Below are positions 52,924-63,984 of a stretch of 64,000 nt of DNA, piece by piece. The stretch is taken from contig JAEUWY010000002.1 in NCBI GenBank assembly GCA_022059125.1, forward strand, positions 4,278,001 through 4,342,000. The letters run 5' to 3'. The stretch's first letter is position 1; the number at the start of each line of letters is the position of its first letter. This DNA comes from Corynespora cassiicola (taxonomy: Eukaryota > Ascomycota > Dothideomycetes > Pleosporales > Corynesporascaceae). The notes beneath the pieces were generated by a model. It saw only the letters and a program-made list of their open reading frames with translations. It was not told the origin of the DNA and made no database searches. The position numbers and the translations under genes are program-made.

Positions 52924-53871
52924 ATGGTCCGCGATAACGAGACAAAGAGTTCACCGGAAGAGACGCGAATAAACCATACCGAGCTGTTTCCCATCAATAT
53001 GGGCATAGTTGACGTCGCGATTGGCAATCAGGAGCTGCCCGTGAAATGGGAGTCGCTCCCTAAGTTCGAATACAAAAAGCAAGATGAAGATAGCGGCCGA
53101 GAGGCTGATATGACTGCGACATGGACGTCCAAGGGAGCGAGCTTGCATCCACGAAATATGTTTCAGTACCTGATAGACCCGGAGAAATGGAGCAGTGGTC
53201 GCAATCCACCACCAAAAAAGTGGCCCAGGTCGTTTCTATGGCCTAATGATGTGTTGAAGGCCATGGTATATGACGTTGACCGCGAGGATGCGAAGAACTT
53301 CAAGAAGAAGCCTCTTGGGTATCGCCAATGCCACGGACTTGGCTGTAAAAACCCTAACGCAAAGTACAAAAAGGACATTTGTGATTGCAACAAGGCAGTT
53401 TGGGAAAAGGTCAACGACGACGCGTGGGTGCGTAGAGAAATCGAACTGCGGTGGGTCAACGACGTGGTCCAGATTGGTGCTTTTGCGAGAAGATCCCATC
53501 GGCCTGGTAGCTGTGTGGGTGAGTACTTTGGGGAAGTAGTGCCCCAAGGAATTGCTGAATCCGACACCACATATCTTTTCCAGCTGCCTTTAGGCGACCG
53601 GAGCGTGGCTGCCATGGATGCTTTGCGGGTCGGGTCGTGGACGAGGTTCATCAACCACTCGTGCCAGCCCAACGCCGTCTGCGAAACTATGCGTGTTGGG
53701 GGTTCCATGAGGCTGGTTATCATTGTCGGAAACAGCATTAAGGAGGGCGAGGAGTTCACCATAGACTACGGCTCTGCATATTGGGAGCATCGGATGAAGG
53801 ATAAACGGTTCTGTCAGTGCGGGAAGAGTTGTCGATACAGCTCAGCGAGGGCGACAGAAGCTCAGGAATAG
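52924..53871 (+). CDS. SET-domain protein (lysine methyltransferase-like)
   Basis: Single exon, 315 residues. A Cys-rich segment (CHGLGCKNP, then KKDICDCNKAVWEKV) precedes the SET domain like a pre-SET. The SET core has ELRWVNDVVQIGAFAR (in place of GxG with cofactor), VGEYFGEVV, WTRFINHSCQPNAVC with Asn244-His245 for AdoMet, and EEFTIDYGSAYW with Tyr282. The post-SET is FCQCGKSCR; spacing is C-x-C-x3-C instead of the usual C-x-C-x4-C. This layout resembles fungal SET proteins distantly related to Su(var)3-9. The first 100 residues are unlike known chromatin readers. Histone or non-histone target unknown. Confidence 0.83.
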   Translation: MVRDNETKSSPEETRINHTELFPINMGIVDVAIGNQELPVKWESLPKFEYKKQDEDSGREADMTATWTSKGASLHPRNMFQYLIDPEKWSSGRNPPPKKWPRSFLWPNDVLKAMVYDVDREDAKNFKKKPLGYRQCHGLGCKNPNAKYKKDICDCNKAVWEKVNDDAWVRREIELRWVNDVVQIGAFARRSHRPGSCVGEYFGEVVPQGIAESDTTYLFQLPLGDRSVAAMDALRVGSWTRFINHSCQPNAVCETMRVGGSMRLVIIVGNSIKEGEEFTIDYGSAYWEHRMKDKRFCQCGKSCRYSSARATEAQE

Positions 53872-54442
53872 CCCAAATCTGTAGTCATGAACGAAATATT
53901 CACATGGTAGAGAGAATCGAGATGATGGTGACAAAGGCGCAGTGCAAGTTGCAGGAGGCGGAGGTGAGGCTCAAGCATCCGATGCACCACCTCCAGGAAC
54001 GCCCTCGGCTAGCCTTCCGCATGAAGACTAGCGCCGCTCAGCGTCTCATCTCACATGGGGTGTCTTTCACGGGTACACCCCAAGATAGATTGCTCACAAG
54101 ACGTTGTTTGCGGCTAGGAGGCCTCACGCGGCGAGCGGCTGATGCAGCATGTGCACATAGCTCGCCCGTCTTTGTTGCCTGGCGCTGCGCCATGGTAGCT
54201 GTCCACCTGCTGCCTCCGAAAGAAACGTAGCCCTGGAGGCCCGGATATGGCGGGGGAAGGCCGCGCTTGGGCTGGTCGCTTTGGGCTGAGTAACAGGAAC
54301 AGAAGACATCATTGCCGCACGTCAGGCAGCTCCACCGCCACAAACTGCCACCGGAGCGGGTACATCTGGCCCTCCCGACCATTTCTTCTTTTTTCCACAC
54401 CCTCAACCACCTCGTCCGCAGCGGAGAGACAAAAGTGCCATT
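53872..54442. other. Intergenic, no gene seen
   Basis: 3' flank of the SET gene and promoter of the Yop1-like gene. Short frames only. Confidence 0.5.
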
Positions 54443-55632
54443 ATGTTTGGCTTCATTGCAGACGGCCTGACGTACGTGAGCCCCGCCCCCGCCGTCTTAT
54501 CCGGCAGAGAGCTCGAGAGCACAGCCTGTCGCATGCGTTGGCGAAGCTCTGTATAGCTTCCAATCACCGCACCACACCTTTTTTTTACGCGGATTAGGCC
54601 TACTAACACCCTCTCAGCGTCGCAACCACCGTTCTCTTTCCCGTCTTCGCATCCTACAAAGCTCTCCACACGTCGGATCCCGCCCTCCTAGCACCATGGC
54701 TCATGTACTTCATCACACTCTCGCTCCTCCACCTCGTAGAAAACACGTTCGACTTTATTCTTAGCTGGGTGCCCTTTTGGTCGTGGCTCCGCTTCTGCAT
54801 CCACCTGTACCTCATACTGCCGGGCTCGCAGGGAGCTACCTTCCTGTACCAGGAGTACATCGACCCGTTCCTCTACCACCACGAGCGGGAAATTGACGAC
54901 TTCATAACTGACTCGCATGACCGTGCAAAGGCGGCGGGTCTGGCGTACCTGGAGCAGGGCATCGAGTGGTTCAAGGTCAATGTATTGGGATTTGCACCCA
55001 GGCAACAACCTCCACCACCCGCAGCAGGCCAGAGCTATGCCCAGACCTTCATGTCGCGCTTCAACATGCCGGCCGCGAGGGGAAGCAACGACCTGTACAG
55101 CTTGGTCAACCAGGCCCTCAGCGGAGCCAGCGCCTTGTACGCGGGCAACACAGGCGCACAAGCTTCCGAGCTGTCTCGCAACGCCAACCTGGTACCCGAT
55201 ACAATCCGTAACAATGACGATAGGCTGAGCTATGTACAGTCGCAGCGGGAGCGGCTCAACGCACTCATCCAGGCTTTTGACCGCGAGCAGGAGAATCTGC
55301 GGACCCAGCGCGAGAGCGGGAGCAGGTACTACGAGGGCACCGGCGGCCTCTCCAAGAGCCGCAGCGAAGCCGAATTCGATAGGATCGAGCGTGACGAAAT
55401 CAGCAACTCGCCCCAGCCGCCGTACCCGACCACACCTCCGCCCATGGACCGTCGGACAAGCAGTGGCAGCTGGATGCCATGGAACTGGCAGCGACCAGGT
55501 GGCCCTGCTGGACCCGGTGTGGCCGGTGCGCCTGCACCGAGGCCCAGGGACGAGGATCCTCTTGCGTACGGCAGGGAGCCTGGAACATCTACCCGTGGAC
55601 GTGCCACTGGATTTGATTTGGGCGATCGTTGA
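54443..55632 (+). CDS. Yop1/REEP (TB2/DP1/HVA22) ER-shaping protein
   Basis: Reticulon-like hairpin protein that bends ER membrane. Exons 54443-54471 and 54618-55632 give 347 residues; the 146-nt intron has GTACGT and TACTAAC. The 29-base first exon encodes only MFGFIADGLT. Next come LFPVFASYKAL, WLMYFITLSLLHLVENT and VPFWSWLRFCIHLYLILPGSQGA in pieces of the TB2/DP1 fold (to about residue 90), then YQEYIDPFLYHHEREID, the family's amphipathic helix. The C-terminal 230 residues are polar, Pro/Arg/Gly-rich and disordered, longer than in yeast Yop1 (about 180 in all) and as found in many filamentous fungi. Tail-to-tail with mgm101. Confidence 0.92.
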
Positions 55633-55910
55633 GGACAGACGTGGCCACGTTTGTCCTCGATTTTCATCTATGCTCCACATTGGAAGATTGAGCTCGGCGT
55701 AGACAAAATCTCTGCTCGCCTGTGGCTTATGGACCTGTTGGTACATGTGTGTGCGTGTGTTGTCTTAATGCAATCATGAAAAACAAAATCCTTTTCCAAA
55801 ATAGTGTTACATATTATACAAATCTATGAGATGAGGAACACATCCTCTAGCCAACCATGTCTTTATACGCCTTTGCTCTCCAGCCCATACTCCAAGCTGT
55901 ATGCATCCGT

Positions 55911-56845
55911 TTACATCTTCGACTCCTTGAAGGGGTATTTGACAACATCATCCTTCCTCATGACAATCTTCCTCTTCTTCTTGGTCACTGCATGCTCGAC
56001 CCACACCTCCTTGGTAACTTCATTCGTAAACTTGCGAATGAACCGCGGATCCCACAGCTCGGACGCAATACCCAAGTCTTTGCAGCATCGCATCAGGGCA
56101 TTGGACTTGCACCCCTCCGTAGCGGTAGGAATCCCATCCGGATCAAAATACTGCTGCTCCCCCCTCGCTATCGAAACCAGCCTGCAAACCCACACGTCAG
56201 CATCAGAACCCCACGAACAAGTAACAAAGAAAAAGGTGTCAGCCAAACTCACCTTCCCTGCACGATCAGCCCATACTCCCTCGTAACCAACTTCCCCGTA
56301 ACTATACTCTCCCCCCTGGGCGCAAGCCCCCAACCCCCAGGCCCAAACGCCTTATTCAATATGCGCCGATACTTGATCTCGGGCAGGTACAAGATGCCAT
56401 CAGGCTTGACCTCGACGTCGTCGTGCTCGAGCGGCGTGAGCAGCACGTCAGCCTGCTCGGGCGTGAAGGCCGTCTCGCCGAGCCCGTGGTACGAGCGCGT
56501 CCAGTCTATCGCGGGGACGCCCTCGGTGTGGGCGGGCTGGTCGCCCAGCCCGTCGGTCAGGGAGCGCTGCGATTGCGCTTCCTTGGCGGCGGTGTCGGCG
56601 GTGGTGTTGCGGGTGGTGGGGATGGGGGCTTCTTTGGCGGGGAAGCTGGGGGTTACGGTCCGCGGGGCGGGTTTGGAGGCTGGGGTTGAGGTCGAGGCCG
56701 CGGCGCGTGCGGTGTTGGACGCGAAGGCGGAGGGGATGGGGGTGGAGGAGAAGGTGCGGTGGAGGAGGCGGGAGGCCAATGGGGCGGGGCGGGAGGTCGA
56801 CGAGAAGAGGTAGGAGAGCCCTTTGCGGGCTGGGGTGGCGGCCAT
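55911..56845 (-). CDS. mgm101: Mitochondrial genome maintenance protein Mgm101
   Basis: Rad52-like single-strand annealing protein of mitochondrial nucleoids, required for mtDNA repair and upkeep. Exons 56845-56253 and 56181-55911 give 287 residues; the 71-nt intron starts GTGAGT. The N-terminus ([27 protein letters not shown]) is a mitochondrial targeting sequence with Arg, Ser and Ala and no acids. A low-complexity linker to about residue 110 follows. The conserved core has [31 protein letters not shown] and [14 protein letters not shown], then after the junction [16 protein letters not shown] and [20 protein letters not shown]. The C-terminus is lysine-rich ([10 protein letters not shown]). 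All family marks are intact. Confidence 0.95.
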
Positions 56846-57788
56846 GGTGATAGCTCGAGCGTGAGGTGGTGGTGGGAGGCGATTGGTGTGGGGCGTGGGT
56901 TGATGCGCCTCAGAAAGCTCTGACGCGAAGTCACGATGTTCACTCCGCCGCTGGGCCAATCAGCGCCAACATGATCCGTCGCGCCAGAGCAACGACTGTG
57001 CCACCGCAGGGTGAGTCGGGTCCCACGTTTGTCCGTGTGCAAGACCGGAGACGGGCTTGACATGGACTTGGGCTGAGTTGTTGACTATGCTGAATAGTCG
57101 CCGATGGCTTCGTTATTTCCGTTGCTAATGATTAAGTTTGCATCGTACAAGACTGTACGCCTAACCCTCGCCGGACGAAACTCGCTCGTATGCACCCTCC
57201 CTCGCACAGAACTGTCTGCTAACAGCAAGCGAACAATGGGGGGTTGCCTTTGAAGTGACGTCGTAAAGCCTAGTTCACCTACTGTTTCATCCGCTAACTC
57301 ACGCGACTCTCCGACCCTCCGCTCCAGTCGCGTTGCACAATGGCATTCACACGTTCCGGGCACACAAGCACCAAAAGCGCTTATGGATTGCCAGTTGAAA
57401 CCTTGCTAGAAGTGGTGGCAGGATATAGGGGCTGTTATACGAGCAACTGTCTCTCGGATTCGGCTTCTCTCAACCTATTTACATGGACGCGTACACGATG
57501 TTGTCGAAGCTTCGTATATGGATCGCCACTATGGGTTAGAGTGCATTTAAGAGCTCGTTCTCGTTTAGAGTCGTAGATCTCCGGGGCGGCAAGCGTACGG
57601 CCAGTTCCCGGACCACTGACGTGCTGCCAATAACGGGCTCTAGCTTAGTGGTGCAGTCCCCGCGACACACCCAGGTCCCTGCACCCAAGCAAAGCGCATA
57701 GCTTTGCCGAGCTATATAAACCCCTCCTAAGCCGCGCTGTTAGTCTGGTCTTTGTTTTTGGTATAATCGTGCGCAGGAACTGACCGAC
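56846..57788. other. Intergenic with P450 promoter
   Basis: Left part is the mgm101 promoter. Frames in the middle are short and unconvincing. TATATAA lies at 57713. Confidence 0.5.
57713..57719 (+). promoter_or_regulatory. TATA box of the P450 gene
   Basis: TATATAA 76 bp upstream of the ATG at 57789, the best placed TATA element in the window. Confidence 0.55.
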
Positions 57789-59529
57789 ATGTCATCGACA
57801 CCAATAGAGGGGTCCGTCGGCCTTACTAGGCTGTTACGAGATGCTTCATTGTCACAGCTCATCTCGACCGCTTTCGCACTGGTCAGTACAAGGTCGGAGA
57901 CTTTGAGACCATATGCTGACGACATGTCCAGCTACTCATCCGATGGGTTGCAAAAGTCATATACAGAGTCTACTTCCACCCTTTGACGCGATTCCCCGGG
58001 CCCAAACTTGCTGCCGCCACTCGTATTCCCCAGCTGTACAGCATACTCATCGGTTCATCCCATGATAGGCTATGCAAGTTACATCAACGGTACGGCGACG
58101 CTGTGCGCGTCTCCCCCGACGAGATTTCTTTCATCGGACCGCAGGCCTGGAGGGATATCCACGGACATGGCAGCAAGGGGACTCCAGGCTCGGTGCCTGA
58201 GAAACACTGGGATCGCTATGGCAAATCCGTCAACGGCGGCGTGAGCCTAATCAACGCTAGGGACGCTGACCACACCCGCATGCGCCGCATCTTCACTTCT
58301 GCCTTTTCGGACCGCGCGTTGAAGCAGCAAGAGCCGCTGTTCATGAAATATGTCAACCAGTTGGTGCACAACATCAAAGACGGCGCCCAAGAGGATCCTA
58401 ACCGCAAATGGGACATGGTTCGCCTGTTCAACTTTACGACATTTGACATCATGGGTGACCTCACGTTTGGTGAGCCGCTCCACATGTTGAGCAATGCCGA
58501 GTACGATCCCTGGGTGTCTCTGATATTTGGATCCATCAAGTTTGGCACGAGGCTTAGCATTATGAACTTCTACCCAGCTTTACGCAAAATATTCAAGGCT
58601 TTTGTCCCGGAATCTTTTGCGAAGAAGCGGTACGAGCACTTTCAGTTTTCTGTCAAGCGCGTGACCAAGCGACTCGAGAAGGGACGTGACTCTGAGGGAG
58701 TAGACCTGTGGGACCTTGTCCTGGGCCAGGAAGAAGGAAAAGGCCTCACGCGCGACGAAATGGATTCCAACTCTTCCTTGTTCATGATTGCAGGAACCGA
58801 GACGACAGCGACGCTTCTCTCCGGCTTGACGTATATCCTGCTTCGCAATCCGGAATGCATGGAGGGGGTTATCAAGGAAGTCCGCGAGGCATTCGCCAGT
58901 GGCGAGGACATGCACATGGAGAACTTGGCCGCGCTGCCGTACATGAACGCGTGCATCAAGGAAGCCTTCCGTCTCTACCCTCCTGTCGCTATCGGCCTGC
59001 CTCGTCTTACGCCACCAAACGGCTCTACAATCTGTGGAGAGTTCGTTCCCCCAGGGGTGAGTATTCCATGGTTGCACTGCAGCTCCGATCTCCCGCCTTA
59101 CGTGAGAAGCATAGCTTTCATGCAACATTAGCTAACACTTCGCACAGACCACTGTTACCGTCCCGCATCTGGCCATGTATACATCTGAGCGGAATTTCAA
59201 GGATCCCTACAAGTATGCCCCGGAGAGATGGCTGGGCGACGAAAAGTATGAGAATGATCACAGGGCCGTCCTGCAGCCATTTTCTGTCGGATCTAGAGAT
59301 TGCTTGGGCAAGAAGTGAGTTCTAGAGTTCCCTTTTGCATTACGCAAGATAGGCACTGATTGTGACGAACAGTATGGCTTACCACGAGATGCGTCTGATT
59401 CTGGCCAAGATTTTGTACAATTTTGACTTTGAACTTTGCCTTGAGAGTGAGGGGTGGATCGACCACCAGGAGACATATAATTTATGGGAGAAGCAGCCAT
59501 TGATGTGTAGATTGAAGCCAGTGGCGTAA
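57789..59529 (+). CDS. Cytochrome P450 monooxygenase (CYP65-like)
   Basis: ER-anchored heme monooxygenase. Exons 57789-57881, 57932-59056, 59148-59314 and 59373-59529 give 513 residues; introns are 50, 91 and 58 nt. The N-terminal anchor crosses the first junction (LISTAFAL then [18 protein letters not shown]) and is followed by the hinge [12 protein letters not shown]. The I-helix is AGTETT at 318-323. The K-helix is EAFR (Glu375, Arg378). The PERF-like motif is APERWL, and the heme loop [11 protein letters not shown] has Cys458. The overall pattern ([19 protein letters not shown]) resembles fungal isotrichodermin C-15 hydroxylase-like P450s, but trichothecene chemistry is not implied. No biosynthetic backbone gene is nearby. 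Confidence 0.92.
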
Positions 59530-59766
59530 GTATGGAGCATCTATATAGATGGTTTAGTGAGCAGTCACACTCAGCTGAATGGCTAGGCAACGAATGGCGC
59601 AGAGAGGTCCCAGAATCAAAGAATTCACTTTTCCGTAATATTCTTCACTGATACAGAATGAATACATGTTCAATATACAGTACACTATACCGCTGCTTCA
59701 CATGGTGCAATGTCTCGACACTCATATCCACACACATAGTCGTACACAGACTTCATGACCCCAAGC

Positions 59767-60288
59767 TTAAGCATCCTTGGCTCCCGTCCGCTTATCATTT
59801 CCATGCCTCTTCCAACATTCGCGAAAGACCTCCATCTATAAACCACTCGTCAGCAAAATCTCGCATTCCCAACATTGCTTTTTGCCCACACCGGCCCCAT
59901 CTCGGCTCCCGACCGTGACGCATCTCCAACCCACCCCAAAAAGGAACGCAACATCGCAAATAAGAAGAAAAAACAGCAGAAACTCACCTCCTTCTTGCAC
60001 GCCCGCCAATCCTTCTTCTCATAGTAGCAGTCGGTCAACTTCATATTCTCATCTACCTCCGCCCATCAGCCATCCAAAAACCGCCCAAGGGAAACAAGAA
60101 AGTTTAAAAACAGGACCACTCACCCGCACACCCTGTGCTAAAGATCCGCTTATCCCTAGATTGACATCAGCATTACTACCATCTCCCTTTGCCCCTCCTC
60201 CTCGGCTCAATTCCACGCACCACTCATCAGGCTCGTCATCGGCATCTACCTGCGACGCCGTAGCGGTCCTGGCCTCATTGTTGGACAT
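59767..60288 (-). CDS. coa4: Coa4-like twin CX9C mitochondrial protein (cytochrome oxidase assembly)
   Basis: Small intermembrane-space protein of the Coa4/Cmc3 type, needed for cytochrome c oxidase assembly and imported by the Mia40 relay. Four small exons, 60288-60221, 60155-60124, 60052-59988 and 59835-59767, encode 77 residues; the second exon is only 32 nt. Introns are 65, 71 and 152 nt. It reads DEPDEW, then DKRIFSTGCADENMKLTDC, YYEKKDWRACKKEMEVFREC, WKRHGNDKRTGAKDA in pieces. Both CX9C pairs are complete. No long reading frame exists, so automatic callers may miss it. It shares a bidirectional promoter of about 250 bp with the biotin-protein ligase. Confidence 0.9.
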
Positions 60289-60541
60289 TTTTTTCGTCGT
60301 TGATCTGAGTGTGCTCTCCTTTTGGGGGCTTTGCCGGATTTGCGCGACGGCTGTTGTGGAGCAGTCGTGACGTTTTGCGTGGTAGGGACTCGAGACGAAC
60401 GAACGAACGAGGACCGCCAGAGCTCCAGCCCTCCGTCGATCGGGAGAGCCTCGGTCGGGACTACGAACACGCGAGCGAGCAGAGGGGGTCCGAGCGCGCG
60501 TGAGCATCAACCCACCACGCACAACTCCAGCCAAGTCCGCC

Positions 60542-62797
60542 ATGGCGTCCAAGAAGATGAATGTGCTGGTGTATTCTGGTATGTGCTCTTTTTCTCGTCC
60601 CTCGCGGAATCGTTCTCCGGGAATGTCGGGCTGAACGTGTGGCGCAGGCAATGGCAGCACGACCAACTCTGTGCGGCACTGCCTGTACACTCTGCGCAGG
60701 CTGCTGGCGCCCGCCTATGCCGTGATCCCCGTCTCGGCCGACGTGCTGCTCAAGGAGCCGTGGACGGGGTCCTGTGCCTTGCTCGTGTTTCCCGGCGGCG
60801 CGGATCTGGGCTACTGCCGCACGCTCAATGGCGAGGGGAATCGCCGCATCCGCAACTATGTCAATAGCGGGGGCTCGTACCTAGGCTTCTGTGCTGGAGG
60901 CTACTACGGGAGTGCGAGGTGCGAGTTTGAGGTCGATGATCCCAAGATGGGGGTCGTGGGGAGCCGCGAGTTGGAGTTTTTCCCGGGGATTTGTAGGGGG
61001 CTTGCGTTTGCGGGATTTGTGTATGACAGTGAGAAGGGGGCTAGGGCGGCAGATGTCAAGATCAATTTTGATGCGTTTGGAGGCCCCAAGGAGGATGTTG
61101 AAGAGAGTTTCAAGAGCTATTATAACGGCGGAGGTGTGTTTGTGGATGCGGAAAAGTCAAAAGAGAGGGGCGTCGAGATTCTTGCGTCTTACACCGAAGA
61201 TTTGCATGTCGACTCTGGAGCAGAAAAGGCCGCAATCGTCTACAGGAAGGTGGGAGAAGGACATGCTGTGATGACGGGGCCACACCCCGAGTAAGTCTCC
61301 TGGCATGGAGGTCCGCTCGCTCTCTAACCTATGGTCAGATTCTCTCCGGCCAACCTCACCCATATCCCAAGCATGCCCTCGTACAACACCGCTATCGAGG
61401 CCATTTCCAAGACTGACAGCACGCGGATAGCATTCATGAGGCTCACTCTTCAGAAACTTGGTCTTGTGCCCAACAAGGAGGAAGCACCGGTACCATCCCT
61501 CTCCTCCCTTCATCTCTCGTCTCACAAGCCGTCAGACGTTGCGGACCTCGTCGCTGCATGGACCGAAATCCTTACTGTAGTGAACGGTGAGGAGTACATC
61601 AAGGGAGAAAACGACGTGTTCCACATTGAGAAGGAGGGTACCACGTGGGGACTCGCAGGCCTGAAGAAGGCTGTCGAAGCCGTCGAGGGCGTACTCCCTG
61701 CTGCCATCACAGGCAAATACAAAGCCCCAGATAACATCGAGGAGCTTCTGGAAAAGAAAGACAAGACGCCCGCCGAGGAGATCCTCACCCGCATCCACTA
61801 CACCCAAACCACTTCTCCCGACCAAATACTCGACTACGACAAGCTCGTCAAACCCCTCGTCCCGCACACCACTTCCCTGCCCCCACCCGCATCCACGCCC
61901 TCCTTCAACCACGAATCCTACTACGCAAACCTCGCGCACCACCACTCCAAGCTCCGCACCAACAGCCCCACCTTCGGCACCCCCCTCCTCTACGGCGCCG
62001 TCGTAACCTCGACAAACACCCTCCTCGACAAGAATCCCTCCCTCCTCCGCACCCTCCCCACGGGCGCCACCCTGACCGCAACCCACCAACTCACCGCCCG
62101 CGGCCGCGGCTCAAACGTTTGGCTCGCGCCCCCCGGAGCCCTAATGTACAGCACGGTCCTCCACCACCCCTTCACGCTCACGCAGTCCGCACCCGTAGTC
62201 TTCATCCAGTACGTCGCCGCCCTCGCCATCGTGCGCGGGATCCGCAACTACGCCCCCGGCTACGACGCCCTGCCCGTGCGCCTCAAATGGCCAAACGACA
62301 TCTACGCCCGCCTCCCCGGCTCCCCCGCCAACCCCCTCGTCAAGATTGGCGGCATCCTCGTCAATACGAGCTACGCCGGCGGCGCCTACGACCTCGTCTG
62401 CGGCATCGGGCTCAACCTCGCAAACCCCCTCCCCACCACGAGCCTCAATCTGTTGGCCGCGTCCGCGTCCCCCGCCCTCAAGCCCCTCACGTACGAAAAG
62501 CTGCTCGCCTCCATCTTGGCAGAGTTCGAGGCGCTGTATGCGAGTTTCTGTCGCACCGGGTGGAGCAGGGAGCTCGAGGAGGAGTACTATGACGCGTGGC
62601 TGCATTCGGGGCAGGTTGTTACGCTGGAGACGCATGATGGGATGAAGGCGCGGGTGAAGGGGATTACGAGGGATTGGGGGTTGTTGTTGGCCGAGGAGTT
62701 GGGGTGGGAGGACCGGCCTACGGGGCGGATGGTGAGTTTGCAGAGTGATAGCAATAGCTTTGATTTTTTCAAGGGGTTGGTTAAGAGGAAGGTTTAG
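60542..62797 (+). CDS. bpl1: Biotin-protein ligase (holocarboxylase synthetase, Bpl1)
   Basis: Joins biotin to acetyl-CoA carboxylase, pyruvate carboxylase and other biotin enzymes through biotinyl-AMP. Exons 60542-60578, 60648-61290 and 61339-62797 give 712 residues; introns are 69 and 48 nt. The amidotransferase-like N-terminal domain (BPL_N) includes VLVYSGNGS across the first junction, then LVFPGGADLGYC and YLGFCAGGYYG. The catalytic domain has GAVVTSTNTLLDKNP, TARGRGSNVWLAPPGAL (the GRGRxxxxW adenylate motif), RLKWPNDIYA and KIGGILVNTSYAGG. The C-terminal cap ends with GITRDWGLLLAEEL. Cysteine in FCAGGY lies where a class I amidotransferase nucleophile would be, as in other fungal Bpl1. 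Full length for the family. Confidence 0.95.
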
Positions 62798-63273
62798 GGC
62801 TAAGAGACTGGGAGGTAGACGGCTCTCTTTCTCTTTTTCTCTCTGTCTCAACAAAAGGAAAAGGAAAAGGGGTAGAATGTACTATTTGCGCTCGTATCGC
62901 TAGTATCGCATCATCGAAGACATGTATTCATGGTTTTCTTCTATAGCCATGGCGTATGCAAAACTGCTGCGACATCCAGTACATGACAAGACGCATTGCA
63001 CGTCCCACAAACCGAAGAGGTACATTAAAGGTGCTATTAGGAGCCAGGCTGACGACCTACGCATCCCTCGAGACAAGTATCCAAGCGTGTGTTCCATGCC
63101 TACAATTCAAATGGATGCCAAGAACCCCTTTCCCTTCATTACAATCCGCCTGAACGTGAGGCGTCTCTTGGGGTATCCCATGCCCTTGACCTAGATATTA
63201 AAATCAGTACTCAAATCACCAAACCCATGTTGACGAAGGCGGAAGGGGAGTTATGTGCTTGTCCCTTGCCCGC
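62798..63273. other. Intergenic between convergent genes
   Basis: 3' flanks of the biotin ligase and the oxysterol-binding protein. An AAAGGAAAAGGAAAAGG tract is at 62855-62871. No gene is supported. Confidence 0.5.
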
Positions 63274-63984
63274 TCATGGTTTGACCTCCTCCTTGACGGG
63301 AGACTGGATGTCCCCGTGGAAGGGAGGCTTAGCCTGACTCGCCTTGTCTTGGTCAAAGATCCAGACGCCGTTGGTCAAGCTATCGTTGACCTGCTCGCCA
63401 ATCTTCTCGGCCAGCCTCTCGAAGAGCGGGAATTTGTCTGTGCGCGTGAAGAAGCGGCGCTCCCACTCGCGGCCCTCCTCCTTCTCCTGCTTGCGCATTT
63501 CGCGCTGGCGGTTCTCGATGATGGACTTTTCATACGACGTCGTGTCCATGTCGCCCTTGAGGATGGCATCGGCCACCTTCTTCCAGGCCTTGCGTGTCTC
63601 CATGTCATCCTGGTCCTCGAGCTCGGGAATGGTGAGAGGCGTGACCTTGGTCACCTTGGGGTCGTACGTGTCCACCACCTTCTTAGTCTTGGCGTCCTTG
63701 ACCGTGAACGAGTCGGTCCACTGTCCATCGACCGTGTATACGGGCTCTTTCTCCTTGCCCTCTGGGTACAGAATGGCGGAAAATGTGTTCTTCTTGCCCG
63801 ACAGCCAGCCCTTGCCACTGTAGTCAATCTTTGCAGTGTAGCCTGAGCTGGACTGGATGTAGGAGCAGCGGTTCAGCTCAACGTAGGGCGAGCCTGTGAT
63901 CAGGCCCTCAATGTGGAGAGAGGGTAGGGTGATGAGATAGTCCTCGTCGAACTCATCAATGTGCAAAATCGCGTGACCGATTTG
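63274..63984 (-). CDS. Oxysterol-binding protein (Kes1/Osh4-like), partial at window edge
   Basis: Lipid-transfer protein carrying sterol and PI4P between membranes. Only the last exon is in the window, 63984-63274 (236 residues). Its start is an intron acceptor (branch CTGAC, then GCGCAG), since the frame hits a stop just upstream. It begins QIGHAILHIDEFDEDYL and goes on with ITLPSLHIEGLITGSPYVEL, YIQSSSGYTAKIDYSGKGW and WERRFFTRTDKFPLFERLAE. These match the C-terminal half of the ORP ligand domain. The EQVSHHPP motif and the N-terminal lid lie beyond the right edge. The C-terminus (GDIQSPVKEEVKP) is complete. Confidence 0.9.
   Translation of the reverse strand, partial: QIGHAILHIDEFDEDYLITLPSLHIEGLITGSPYVELNRCSYIQSSSGYTAKIDYSGKGWLSGKKNTFSAILYPEGKEKEPVYTVDGQWTDSFTVKDAKTKKVVDTYDPKVTKVTPLTIPELEDQDDMETRKAWKKVADAILKGDMDTTSYEKSIIENRQREMRKQEKEEGREWERRFFTRTDKFPLFERLAEKIGEQVNDSLTNGVWIFDQDKASQAKPPFHGDIQSPVKEEVKP

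Noticed and set aside
59270..59330. Suspected frameshift at the P450 heme loop
   Set aside because: Rechecking the T-run shows four Ts, and the frame through [11 protein letters not shown] is intact.
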